Assembly: GCA_900318205.1 (NCBI GenBank)
Contig: ONJS01000003.1
Span: 1 to 64,000, forward strand
Length of the DNA: 64,000 bases
Reading direction: 5' to 3'
From: an uncultured Prevotellaceae bacterium
GTDB taxonomy: Bacteria; Bacteroidota; Bacteroidia; Bacteroidales; Muribaculaceae
Notes under the pieces: model-generated
Databases searched by the model: none
What the model was told of the DNA's origin: nothing
The model's input: the letters and a program-made list of their open reading frames with translations, nothing else
Program-made: the position numbers and the translations under genes
Part shown: one piece after another, positions 52,102-59,861 of the stretch
Layout: each line of letters opens with the position of its first letter
How positions within the stretch are numbered: the stretch's first letter is position 1

Positions 52102-53106
52102 ATGAGTAAAAGAACATTGATACTCGTTCTGCTGTGCGCCATCCTCGCACTGCCCACGTTGGCCCAAGGCCGTAAAAACGTGCGCATCAATGAGGTGATG
52201 GTGCAGCAGGACAGCACGGGCGGCAACGGCTGGGTCGAGTTCTATAACTCGTCCTACAGCTCTACTGCCGTCGAGCAGATGTTCATCACGACCCTGAGCC
52301 GTGAGGAAATCCAAAGCGTCTTTGACAAGAATAAGGGCAACAAGAAGAAACCCAAACAGATTCTTGTCGAGCTTTGTGAGGCCCAGCCTATGGACATCTA
52401 CGAGATTCCCCGTGGTGACGAGCGCCACACCAAGATTGCTCCTCGCACCCACTTTGTGATGGAAGCCGATGGTGACCCCAAGTCGGGTACATTCCACATG
52501 CCGTTTGTCTTCACGCTGGGCAAGGACAATTATATCGCCCTGTATGACGTCAACGGAGACCTGGTTGATGACGTGACGGTTCCCGCCACGCTGAAACCTG
52601 GTGAAACCTATGCTATCAAAGCCGAAGGACGCCTTCCGAGCATTCTTGATGACGGACAGACCGAATGGACTGTCAAGGATGGTAAGGCTATCGAGACTGC
52701 AATCACCAAGGGTAACTACAACGTACGCGAGGTGAACGAGAACATCGAGGCCTTCCATGTCAAGGATCCCCATGGCTTCTGGATTGCCATACTCGCCATG
52801 TCGGTAGTATTCAGCGCTCTGGCACTGCTCTACATCTGCTTCAAGTTGTTCGGTAAATTTGCCAGTAGGAATCTGCAGTCCGAGGAGAAGACGCAGGCTG
52901 CTGCTCTCGAAGCTGCTAAGGCTGCTGCCGTTCCCGCCACCGGCGACCTCGATGGCGAGAAGATGGCTGCTATCTGCTTCGCGTTGTATCAGCATCTGAA
53001 TGCCCACGACAACGAGAGCGGCGTTTTGACACTCGCTCCGCGTGACAATTCGACATGGGCCAACAAGGCTGGCCTGATGCGTGAAATACCCGTTATCAAG
53101 AAATAA
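52102..53106 (+). CDS. OadG-like gamma subunit with N-terminal lamin-tail domain
   Basis: Product of 334 residues. A signal sequence (KRTLILVLLCAILALPTLA) precedes a lamin-tail-type domain (VRINEVMVQQDSTGGNGWVE, FYNSSYSSTAVEQMFITT) over about 27-185. A single membrane helix follows near 230-252 (FWIAILAMSVVFSALALLYI) and a cytoplasmic tail rich in alanine. The helix plus tail is the OadG pattern of sodium-pumping decarboxylases, in which gamma holds the complex together. The lamin-tail part would lie in the periplasm. It starts two bases after the mmdA stop codon. Confidence 0.85.
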   Translation: MSKRTLILVLLCAILALPTLAQGRKNVRINEVMVQQDSTGGNGWVEFYNSSYSSTAVEQMFITTLSREEIQSVFDKNKGNKKKPKQILVELCEAQPMDIYEIPRGDERHTKIAPRTHFVMEADGDPKSGTFHMPFVFTLGKDNYIALYDVNGDLVDDVTVPATLKPGETYAIKAEGRLPSILDDGQTEWTVKDGKAIETAITKGNYNVREVNENIEAFHVKDPHGFWIAILAMSVVFSALALLYICFKLFGKFASRNLQSEEKTQAAALEAAKAAAVPATGDLDGEKMAAICFALYQHLNAHDNESGVLTLAPRDNSTWANKAGLMREIPVIKK

Positions 53107-53131
53107 TCACCATTAAAAATCATTCACTCAA

Positions 53132-53563
53132 ATGAAGGAATACAAATATAAGATCAATGGTAACGAGTATAATGTTGCCATCGATAACATTGAAGGCAAC
53201 ATTGCACACATCCAGTTGAACGGTGTGGCCTATGATGTTGAACTGCCCGAACAGCCCAAGGCTGCTCCCGCCGTGAAACGTGTTGCCGTGAGCGACGCTC
53301 CAGCGGCTGCTCCCAAACCCGCTGCCCGCAAGGCTGCTCCCGCTGCCGGCGGTCACGTGATCGAGTCTCCGCTTCCCGGCGTTATCAAGGACATCTTTGT
53401 AAAGGTTGGCCAGCAGGTTAAGGCCGACGACGTGGTTTGCATCCTCGAGGCCATGAAGATGGGCAACGAGATTCATGCTGGCGTTGACGGCACCGTCAAG
53501 AGCATCGAGGTATCGAAGGAGGATTCGGTACTCGAGGGTAACACAATCATGGTAATCGGATAA
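53132..53563 (+). CDS. Biotin carboxyl carrier subunit of methylmalonyl-CoA decarboxylase
   Basis: Product of 143 residues. A short N-terminal domain, an alanine/proline linker (about 43-72) and a biotinyl domain with the site EAMKM (lysine 109) are visible. The carboxyl group from MmdA is carried here to the membrane subunit. It lies between the OadG-like and beta subunit genes; a hairpin-forming heptamer array separates it from the latter. Confidence 0.94.
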   Translation: MKEYKYKINGNEYNVAIDNIEGNIAHIQLNGVAYDVELPEQPKAAPAVKRVAVSDAPAAAPKPAARKAAPAAGGHVIESPLPGVIKDIFVKVGQQVKADDVVCILEAMKMGNEIHAGVDGTVKSIEVSKEDSVLEGNTIMVIG

Positions 53564-53566
53564 ATC

Positions 53567-53642
53567 CAGTTGTCAGTTAACAGTTGACAGTTGTCGGCGG
53601 CATCCGCACACAACTGAAGACTGAAAACTGAGGATTGAAAAC
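53567..53642 (+). repeat. Inverted heptamer array before mmdB
   Basis: The left part has CAGTTGT, CAGTTAA, CAGTTGA, CAGTTGT in phase. The core GGCGGCATCCGC follows, then AACTGAA, GACTGAA, AACTGAG, GATTGAA on the right. The two sides can pair over about 28 bases with mismatches. Confidence 0.85.
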
Positions 53643-53651
53643 AAGAAAGCT

Positions 53652-54806
53652 ATGGTACTGCTTGACAATTTCCTGTTTACCAAGTTGTTGGATTTCTGGC
53701 ATTTCACCGGATTCTACAACTTTGATTGGACTAACCTGATCATGATTTTGGTGGGTTTGTTCTTCATCTATCTCGCCATCAAGCATGATTTTGAGCCCAT
53801 GCTGCTCGTGCCCATCGGATTCGGTATCCTGATTGGTAACATTCCCTTCCAGCCGGGCAACGAGATTGGCATCTATGAAGACGGATCGGTGCTTAACATC
53901 TTGTATCAAGGTGTTCGCAACGGATGGTATCCACCACTCATCTTCCTAGGCATCGGAGCGATGACCGACTTCAGCGCATTGTTGGCCAACCCCAAGCTGA
54001 TGCTTGTCGGTGCAGCAGCGCAGTTCGGTATCTTCGGAGCCTACATGATTGCCCTGGCTCTGGGCTTTATGCCTGACCAAGCCGGCGCTATCGCCATCAT
54101 CGGTGGTGCCGATGGTCCTACTGCCATCTTCCTGTCGTCCAAACTGGCACCTAACTTGATGGGAGCCATTGCCGTGAGTGCCTACAGTTATATGGCGCTC
54201 GTGCCTGTGATCCAGCCGCCCATCATGCGTCTGTTGACGACCGAAAAGGAGCGCAAGATGCGCATGAAACCCGCCCGCAAGGTGAGCCAGCTGGAGAAGA
54301 TTATCTTCCCCATCTTCGGTCTTATCCTCACTTGCTTCGTGGTGCCTTCGGCAATTCCCCTGCTGGGTATGCTGTTCTTCGGCAACCTGCTGCGTGAGAG
54401 CGGTGTGACCAAGCGTCTTGCCCACACGGCCAGCAACGCCATGACCGACATCGTGACCATTCTGCTGGGTATGACCGTGGGTGCTTCGACCCAGGCCTCG
54501 CAGTTCCTGACCAAGGAGACGATCTTCATCTTCTTCCTCGGTTTCTGCGCCTTCATCATCGCCACCTGCTCGGGTGTGCTGTTCGTGAAGATCTTCAACC
54601 TTATCTTGCCGAAGAGCAAGAAGTTGAACCCGCTGATCGGTAATGCTGGTGTATCAGCTGTTCCTATGGCTGCACGTATCAGCAACGATCAGGGTCTGAA
54701 GGCTGACCCCAGCAACTACCTGTTGATGCACGCCATGGGCCCCAACGTGGCTGGCGTGATCGGTTCGGCAGTTGCCGCTGGTGTCCTCCTGGGCTTCCTG
54801 GGATAA
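53652..54806 (+). CDS. mmdB: Sodium-translocating decarboxylase beta subunit
   Basis: Product of 384 residues with about nine to eleven membrane helices and the family signature IIGGADGPTAIFLSSKLAP near 150-168, which holds the aspartate needed for decarboxylation-driven sodium transport. Further conserved parts are NAGVSAVPMAARISN and HAMGPNVAGVIGSAVAAG. It decarboxylates carboxybiotin and exports sodium, storing energy from the succinate-propionate pathway. Last gene of the operon; the stop codon is followed by ten TAG-starting heptamers and a strong terminator. Confidence 0.95.
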   Translation: MVLLDNFLFTKLLDFWHFTGFYNFDWTNLIMILVGLFFIYLAIKHDFEPMLLVPIGFGILIGNIPFQPGNEIGIYEDGSVLNILYQGVRNGWYPPLIFLGIGAMTDFSALLANPKLMLVGAAAQFGIFGAYMIALALGFMPDQAGAIAIIGGADGPTAIFLSSKLAPNLMGAIAVSAYSYMALVPVIQPPIMRLLTTEKERKMRMKPARKVSQLEKIIFPIFGLILTCFVVPSAIPLLGMLFFGNLLRESGVTKRLAHTASNAMTDIVTILLGMTVGASTQASQFLTKETIFIFFLGFCAFIIATCSGVLFVKIFNLILPKSKKLNPLIGNAGVSAVPMAARISNDQGLKADPSNYLLMHAMGPNVAGVIGSAVAAGVLLGFLG

Positions 54807-54876
54807 TAGATGTTAGACTATAGACTTTAGTCTTTAGACTTTAGACTCTAGACATTAGATTTTAGACGTTAGATAG
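54807..54876 (+). repeat. Ten-unit TAGAYNN heptamer array directly after the mmdB stop
   Basis: TAGATGT, TAGACTA, TAGACTT, TAGTCTT, TAGACTT, TAGACTC, TAGACAT, TAGATTT, TAGACGT, TAGATAG in unbroken 7-bp phase. TAG recurs in all three reading frames. Confidence 0.95.
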
Positions 54877-54890
54877 TCTGATAAGAATCT

Positions 54891-54943
54891 GAGAATAGTT
54901 AATAGTTGTGGCTCAGCGCCCGCTATTAACTATTCTCTTTTTT
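54891..54943 (+). terminator. Rho-independent terminator of the decarboxylase operon
   Basis: A perfect 15-bp stem, GAGAATAGTTAATAG with CTATTAACTATTCTC and a 17-nt loop, followed by TTTTTT. Confidence 0.95.
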
Positions 54944-55038
54944 GTGAAATAAGCATCAGTTCTTGGCGGCAAGATGTCAAAAAATTAGACAGTTTTTGCC
55001 AAAATTCCCGATTATCGATAATTTTATGGTAACATAAC

Positions 55039-55069
55039 TTGTACCTCTTGTTGATTAGCCATATCTTTG
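55039..55069 (+). promoter_or_regulatory. Bacteroidetes promoter for the paralogous lipoprotein pair
   Basis: TTG (55039-55041), 20 bases, TATCTTTG (55062-55069). Leader about 21 bases. Confidence 0.7.
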
Positions 55070-55093
55070 TTGCAAACGAAAACTTGAGATATT

Positions 55094-55777
55094 ATGATGA
55101 AGAAGATACTTTTGTTCATGACTGTTGTATTGCCTTTCTTCCTCATTTCATGCGGTGACGATAAGGACGAGCCAGTGGTTCCAGATAATCACGAGTATGT
55201 TGACTTGGGCCTGCCCAGTGGCACGTTGTGGGCAACATGCAACATCGGTGCCAACAGTCCCGAGGAATACGGCGACTACTTCGCCTGGGGCGAGACATCT
55301 CCCAAAGAGGATTATGATTGGAGTAACTATAAGTGGTGCAAGTGGGACTCTTCCTTGACATTGACAAAGTACAACTACAATAGCGAATCCGGTAAAGTTG
55401 ACAGCAAGACTGAACTGGATCCTAAGGACGATGCCGCATATGTCAATTGGGGACCATCGTGGCGAATGCCATCAAAAGAACAGCAGTATGAATTGTACAA
55501 GAATTGCACCAGTAAATGGACTTCACAGAAGGGTGTGTACGGTTACTTGTTCACCGGTCCGAATGGAAACACGTTATTCTTGCCTGCAGCAGGCCGATGG
55601 TACTTCTCTTATGGCTATGATGGCATGGGCGCTTTGTATTGGTCACGCACGCTTTTCCCGCAGTCTTCCACATTATCTTACATGATGACCTTCTCTTACT
55701 GGTCTTCGGTTGAACTCCAATATTGTGAGCGAGCCGGCGGGTTTAGTGTCCGTGCTGTGCGTGCATCTAAGAAGTAG
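55094..55777 (+). CDS. Lipoprotein, FISUMP-like domain (paralogue 1)
   Basis: Product of 227 residues with a lipoprotein signal (MKKILLFMTVVLPFFLISC) and the repeated Bacteroidales surface-protein sequence YVDLGLPSGTLWATCNIGA, EYGDYFAWGET, WRMPSKEQQYEL and LFLPAAGRW. The fold resembles the Fibrobacter succinogenes major paralogous domain. Function unknown; probably exposed on the cell surface. An almost identical domain is encoded next door. Confidence 0.78.
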   Translation: MMKKILLFMTVVLPFFLISCGDDKDEPVVPDNHEYVDLGLPSGTLWATCNIGANSPEEYGDYFAWGETSPKEDYDWSNYKWCKWDSSLTLTKYNYNSESGKVDSKTELDPKDDAAYVNWGPSWRMPSKEQQYELYKNCTSKWTSQKGVYGYLFTGPNGNTLFLPAAGRWYFSYGYDGMGALYWSRTLFPQSSTLSYMMTFSYWSSVELQYCERAGGFSVRAVRASKK

Positions 55778-55836
55778 TATCCTTCACCAAAAAACAAGAA
55801 TGAACGATGACAAATCATAGGATATTGGATATGATA

Positions 55837-56538
55837 ATGAAAAAGATACTTTTGTTAATGGCTATAGTGGCTGTGCCTTTAGTCTTTATTTCATGCGGTG
55901 ACGATAAGGATGAGCCGGCAGCTCCCGATGGTCACCAGTATGTTGATCTGGGTCTGCCCAGTGGAACGCTGTGGGCAACATGCAACATCGGTGCCAATAG
56001 CCCCGAGGAATACGGTGACTACTTTGCCTGGGGCGAGACTGTTCCCAAGGCTGCCTATGAGTGGTGTACCTACAAGTGGTGCGAAGGAAATCACAACTCA
56101 ATGACCAAGTACTGCAACAACAACGATTTCGGTACGTTTGACAACAAGACCGAACTGGAGTTAGAGGACGATGCAGCCTATGTGAACTGGGGTGCCTCGT
56201 GGAGAATGCCAACCAATGAACAGTTGGAAGAACTGAGGCTGAATTGTACTTGGCTATGGACGACGAAGAATGGCGTGAATGGCTGTAAGGTAATAGGTCC
56301 CAATGGAGCATCGTTGTTCTTGCCTGCCGCAGGTCGGCACACTGGCAGTTCGCTAGAGTATGCAGATAAGGATGGCTTCTACTGGTCGCGCACACTCACT
56401 ATCTTCTATAACGATGGTTACGGTCCCATTCCCACCTCAGCCTCCATCCTTGGCTTCGATCAGTGGACTCTGGAATGGAACACCATTTCCCGCTCCGTCG
56501 GAATTACTGTACGTGCTGTATTTATGCCGCATAATTAG
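55837..56538 (+). CDS. Lipoprotein, FISUMP-like domain (paralogue 2)
   Basis: Product of 233 residues, tandem copy of the previous gene: lipoprotein signal (MKKILLLMAIVAVPLVFISC), then YVDLGLPSGTLWATCNIGA, EYGDYFAWGET, WRMPTNEQLEEL and LFLPAAGRH. DNA similarity is high over the first 60 domain residues, while the last third differs more. The ATG at 55837 is preferred over one ten codons earlier because it gives a normal lipoprotein n-region. Function unknown. Confidence 0.76.
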   Translation: MKKILLLMAIVAVPLVFISCGDDKDEPAAPDGHQYVDLGLPSGTLWATCNIGANSPEEYGDYFAWGETVPKAAYEWCTYKWCEGNHNSMTKYCNNNDFGTFDNKTELELEDDAAYVNWGASWRMPTNEQLEELRLNCTWLWTTKNGVNGCKVIGPNGASLFLPAAGRHTGSSLEYADKDGFYWSRTLTIFYNDGYGPIPTSASILGFDQWTLEWNTISRSVGITVRAVFMPHN

Positions 56539-56561
56539 TGCCATCTCGTCTTGTGAGATCT

Positions 56562-56597
56562 ACTTATTCCAGATTTTTAAAACTCTGGAGTAGTGTC
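56562..56597 (+). terminator. Weak hairpin after the lipoprotein pair
   Basis: CTACT-CCAGA and TCTGG-AGTAG arms surround an A/T-rich loop. No T-run follows, so terminator function is uncertain. Confidence 0.35.
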
Positions 56598-56654
56598 TGC
56601 ACCTCATAAAGATGAATTTCCTCAAAAAGAAGGAAAGAATAGAGAAAGTTTGTT

Positions 56655-56662
56655 TACCTTTG
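56655..56662 (+). promoter_or_regulatory. Bacteroidetes -7 box for the SH3-like gene
   Basis: TACCTTTG (TAnnTTTG), leader about 26 bases. Confidence 0.55.
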
Positions 56663-56691
56663 TCTTTTGATAACCTGAAAGTGCTGATGAT

Positions 56692-57234
56692 ATGAGAAGT
56701 ATTTTCTTTTTTGCAATCATGCTAGTCACATCGCTCGTGACTGTAGCTCAAGACACAACTGAGGCCACCAATGTATCAACTGGCGAGCCGTTCATTGCAT
56801 TTCTCGCAGACGAAGGCCAAGGCACCAACATTCTCAACAAGGCCCGTGGAGCGACAGTCATGATGCTGTCGTCAGATTTTGATTATATCTTCAACCTCAC
56901 TGCTCCACAAGACGGATGGTGGAAGGTTCTTGAAATCTGGAGAGTCGGTGATGATGATTCCGAAGTGGTCCTCGAGGGCTCAGATACGGGCGAATATTGG
57001 ATTCATCATTCAGCCCTGGGCTTGGCAACCCGCAACTACGGACAAGAGGAACTTTACTTGCGTGAAGCCCCCGATGAGGAAGCCAACGTCATCTACACAT
57101 TTAACAAAGAGCTGTTGCTCATGCCACTGGATGTCCAGGGCGACTGGGTGAAAGTCAAGGTGGACGGTTTTGACATCATCGGCTGGATTGAGGCCGAGTG
57201 GCTCTGCAGCAATCCGTTGACCAACTGCTGCTAA
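56692..57234 (+). CDS. Exported protein with bacterial SH3-like domain
   Basis: Product of 180 residues with a signal peptide (RSIFFFAIMLVTSLVTVAQ). The C-terminal part reads as an SH3b-type domain: EELYLREAPDEEANVIYTFN, LLLMPLDVQGDWVKVKV, IIGWIEAEWLCSN. Such domains bind cell-wall peptides or other ligands. The protein ends in paired cysteines (TNCC). A similar exported protein of unknown type follows. Confidence 0.72.
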   Translation: MRSIFFFAIMLVTSLVTVAQDTTEATNVSTGEPFIAFLADEGQGTNILNKARGATVMMLSSDFDYIFNLTAPQDGWWKVLEIWRVGDDDSEVVLEGSDTGEYWIHHSALGLATRNYGQEELYLREAPDEEANVIYTFNKELLLMPLDVQGDWVKVKVDGFDIIGWIEAEWLCSNPLTNCC

Positions 57235-57298
57235 CGAGTGCACACTCATTTACCCGTTTTATGTTTTAAGCGTATATCATTTTTTAAAAATAGAAATC

Positions 57299-57859
57299 AT
57301 GAAATCTCTTCGACTCATCCTTCTTGCTACTTGCATGATCACTGTACTTACAGTAGCAGCCGAGCAACCCGACCCTGTCATCTCATCGATTCAGACCGCC
57401 TACCAAAAAGCAAAAGAGTCCATGAAGAATAACAAGGGCATAGGCAACGAAATGGTTACCACACTCGACTATACCGTACGCGGTAACGGTAAGACCACCG
57501 AGAAGCTTCATTTCTTCTACAACACTGTCCAGGGCACTTATTGGCTGGCCGAAGGTGATGACCGTGATCCTCATTTCAACTATTATCCTCTCTATTTCGT
57601 CACCCGCAATTACAATATCGGGAAAAAGAAATACTATGAGGAATTCCTTTACGACGTCAACCAGAGGCTAATATTTGCCTTAACACAAGATTATGATGAA
57701 AATGGCAAACGATTTGACCGCCGCTTCTATTTCCAGGACGGAAGCCTCTACCACATCATCGGTCCTGAACCCACAGCCTTCATGGTAGATAATGTCATCT
57801 ATCAAGCCAATGAACTGAGACTCGCCTTTGACTGGATCATCAGGAATCCAAAGGAATGA
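57299..57859 (+). CDS. Exported protein of unknown function
   Basis: Product of 186 residues with a signal peptide (KSLRLILLATCMITVLTVAA) and a beta-rich body (TTLDYTVRGNGKTTEKLHFF, QGTYWLAEGDDRD, RRFYFQDGSLYHIIG). I do not recognise the family. It lies 64 bases after the SH3-like gene, so both may be transcribed together. A hairpin terminator follows. Confidence 0.65.
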   Translation: MKSLRLILLATCMITVLTVAAEQPDPVISSIQTAYQKAKESMKNNKGIGNEMVTTLDYTVRGNGKTTEKLHFFYNTVQGTYWLAEGDDRDPHFNYYPLYFVTRNYNIGKKKYYEEFLYDVNQRLIFALTQDYDENGKRFDRRFYFQDGSLYHIIGPEPTAFMVDNVIYQANELRLAFDWIIRNPKE

Positions 57860-57883
57860 AATAATCACATGGTTATATAGAAT

Positions 57884-57917
57884 AAGCGGTTGATTGCAGG
57901 TAGCAAATCAACCGCTT
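57884..57917. terminator. Bidirectional hairpin terminator before smpB
   Basis: AAGCGGTTGATT pairs with AATCAACCGCTT across a 10-nt loop. It lies between convergent genes and is followed by short T-rich runs on both sides. Confidence 0.8.
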
Positions 57918-57936
57918 TACTTTATAAATAACAGGG

Positions 57937-58401
57937 TTAATGCTTGAACATGCGATCGATGGTGCGCTTGTCCTCGCGTTCCTTGATGGACTGACGTTTG
58001 TCGTACTGTCGTTTACCACGACCCAGAGCGATAACGATCTTGGCGAGTCCCCGCTCATTGATAAACAGGCGCAGTGGCACAATGGCAATACCCGGCTGCT
58101 GGGTGTCACGGGCGATGCGACGGATCTCCTTGCGGTTAAGGAGCAGCTTGCGGTCGCGGTGGGTGGAATGGTTGTTATAGGACCCGTAACTGTATTCAGC
58201 AATGTACATGTTCTTGACCCAGACCTCACCATTGACGACCATGCCATAGGTATCGGTCAAGCCGCATTTGCCTTGACGGATGGACTTGATTTCGGTACCA
58301 GTGAGCACGATACCAGCGGTGAACGTCTCGATAATCTCGTAGTCGAACGTCGCCTTACGGTTCTTGATATTGATAGTATTGTGGTTATTGCCAGCTGCCA
58401 T
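57937..58401 (-). CDS. smpB: SsrA-binding protein SmpB
   Basis: Product of 154 residues with the SmpB patterns [54 protein letters not shown] and the basic C-terminal tail ([18 protein letters not shown]). It brings tmRNA to stalled ribosomes. The ssrA gene is not in the window. It starts 19 bases after the Yip1 gene, likely the same transcript. Confidence 0.97.
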   Translation of the reverse strand: MAAGNNHNTINIKNRKATFDYEIIETFTAGIVLTGTEIKSIRQGKCGLTDTYGMVVNGEVWVKNMYIAEYSYGSYNNHSTHRDRKLLLNRKEIRRIARDTQQPGIAIVPLRLFINERGLAKIVIALGRGKRQYDKRQSIKEREDKRTIDRMFKH

Positions 58402-58420
58402 AAGTCACTCTTCATCTTGA

Positions 58421-58966
58421 TTAAATCACAAACAAACCCAGAACGAACTCCAGCAAGAGAGGCAGTCCCAGCAACAATACTGAGGAGATGACAGCAAACC
58501 TGTTCACCTTGTCCTTCCTGACAAAGAGATTGCCCGTGCCACGGAAAGCCATCCAGGGCAGATAGAGCATGAGGAAAAGCACCGGCGTGAAATCACTGGG
58601 CAACAAATTGCGCAGGATCATCAACATTACCAGGAAGATGAGGTTATAGAGGATATAGTCATTTAAGCGCGCTCTCCCACCCTCGGTCTTCACCAATTCG
58701 GGATAAGCCCCACCCAGCAGATACACAATCATGTAATAGCTGATGAAGTAGGTAGAGAACATCACGATACCCGTCATCAAGGACTTGGAGAACGGAATCG
58801 TGCTGTCATAGATCATAGGCACAAAGCATGAAAAGCCCAACACCACCAATAGCGGCAGGTAGGCGCTACGCATCACCTTTCCTACCGGAATGTTGGACTC
58901 ATTAATCAGTTCCCAACCATATCGAGGGGACGTGATTACACAGAATATGTTATGCCAAATGCTCAT
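58421..58966 (-). CDS. Yip1-family membrane protein
   Basis: Product of 181 residues with about five membrane helices. The N-terminus MSIWHNIFCVITSPRYGWELI and overall plan match the Yip1 domain family of bacteria. Function unknown. It heads a likely operon with smpB. A Bacteroidetes promoter lies upstream, and a near-consensus sigma-54 site further on. Confidence 0.75.
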   Translation of the reverse strand: MSIWHNIFCVITSPRYGWELINESNIPVGKVMRSAYLPLLVVLGFSCFVPMIYDSTIPFSKSLMTGIVMFSTYFISYYMIVYLLGGAYPELVKTEGGRARLNDYILYNLIFLVMLMILRNLLPSDFTPVLFLMLYLPWMAFRGTGNLFVRKDKVNRFAVISSVLLLGLPLLLEFVLGLFVI

Positions 58967-58985
58967 TTTTCAATTTTTGCGGCTG

Positions 58986-59001
58986 CAAAGTTACAAAATT
59001 A
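58986..59001 (-). promoter_or_regulatory. Two overlapping-phase -7 boxes for the Yip1-smpB operon
   Basis: The reverse strand carries TAATTTTG (59001-58994) and TAACTTTG (58993-58986). TTTG at 59015-59012 stands 18 bases from the second. The leader is about 16 bases. Confidence 0.6.
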
Positions 59002-59042
59002 TTTACAAATACAAACTCTAGAGCGTCAATAAAATTTACACA

Positions 59043-59059
59043 TGCAAAAACCGTGCCCA
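59043..59059 (-). promoter_or_regulatory. Near-consensus sigma-54 site upstream of the Yip1-smpB operon
   Basis: The reverse strand reads TGGGCACGGTTTTTGCA, one mismatch to YTGGCACGNNNNTTGCW. It would start transcription about 65 bases before the Yip1 ATG. The match could be chance. Confidence 0.35.
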
Positions 59060-59063
59060 TTTC

Positions 59064-59094
59064 TTGCTGTTTATCAGAAAAAACGATATCTTTG
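59064..59094 (+). promoter_or_regulatory. Complete Bacteroidetes promoter for the nitroreductase gene
   Basis: TTG (59064-59066), 20 bases, TATCTTTG (59087-59094). Leader about 42 bases. Confidence 0.7.
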
Positions 59095-59139
59095 CCCCTC
59101 GAAGTATTCATTTACCGTATAACCCAAAACATTATCGAC

Positions 59140-59774
59140 ATGAAGAAATTAGTAATTGCAATGGCTACTGCTCTCCTAACCCTTGGTGCTTGCTCAACCC
59201 AAGATGGTGAAAAACAGGAAGCCGCAACCTCTGACATCAACCAAGCAGCGATTGAGAACATCATGACCCGCACGAGCATCCGCAAGTACAAGGACCAGCC
59301 CGTTGAACAGGAGAAAATCGACATCATGCTCAAAGCAGCCATGGCTGCCCCGACAGCTGTCAACCTGCAGCCCTGGCACTTCATTGTCATCGATGACAAA
59401 AAGACCATTGATTTGCTTTCTAGCAGACAACCGACCAACGCCCCGCTGCTGATTGCCGTGTGTGTGGCGACACCGACAAGACGACAATGCCTGACGGCAA
59501 AGGCAAACTGCCCGACTTCTGGGTTCAGGATGTATCGGCTGCTACCGAGAACCTGCTGCTCGCTGCTCATGCCCTGGGCCTGGGTGCCGTTTGGACTGGC
59601 GTATATCCCGTTATGGAACGCACCGCCGAAGTCGCCAATGTGCTGAACTGTCCGCCGAACATTGTTCCCGTTGTCGTGGTACGAGTCGGCTATCCCGATG
59701 AGTCACCCACGCCCAAGGACAAGTTCAAAGAGGAGAACATCAGCTACAACAAGTTTGGTCAAAAGAAGGAGTAA
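59140..59774 (+). pseudogene. Nitroreductase-family lipoprotein gene interrupted by a 2-bp frameshift
   Basis: The first frame starts with a lipoprotein signal (MKKLVIAMATALLTLGAC) and the FMN-binding region (IMTRTSIRKYKDQPVEQEKI, AMAAPTAVNLQPWHFIVID) up to PLLIAVC. The second frame continues with GDTDKTTMPDGKGKLPDFWV, QDVSAATENLLLAAHALGLG, AVWTGVYP to a normal C-terminus. The break is in GTGTGTGTGG at 59458-59467; removing one GT joins both parts. The intact gene would code for about 210 residues, an FMN-dependent NAD(P)H oxidoreductase. It may be a true pseudogene, a phase-variable gene, a site of programmed frameshift or an assembly error. Confidence 0.82.
59458..59466 (+). repeat. GT dinucleotide tract at the nitroreductase frameshift
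   Basis: Four GT units and a G. Three units would keep the reading frame. Confidence 0.85.
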
Positions 59775-59801
59775 CCCTTCACGGTTTATTGGAGTATCAA
59801 G

Positions 59802-59834
59802 AAAAGGCTCGCTCTCATGAAGGGCGAGTCTTTA
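59802..59834. terminator. Hairpin terminator between nitroreductase and EpsG genes
   Basis: AAGGCTCGCTC pairs with GGGCGAGTCTT with two mismatches, followed by TTATCTTG. It lies between convergent genes. Confidence 0.65.
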
Positions 59835-59861
59835 TCTTGATGTGTTCTCTTGATGCTCTTA

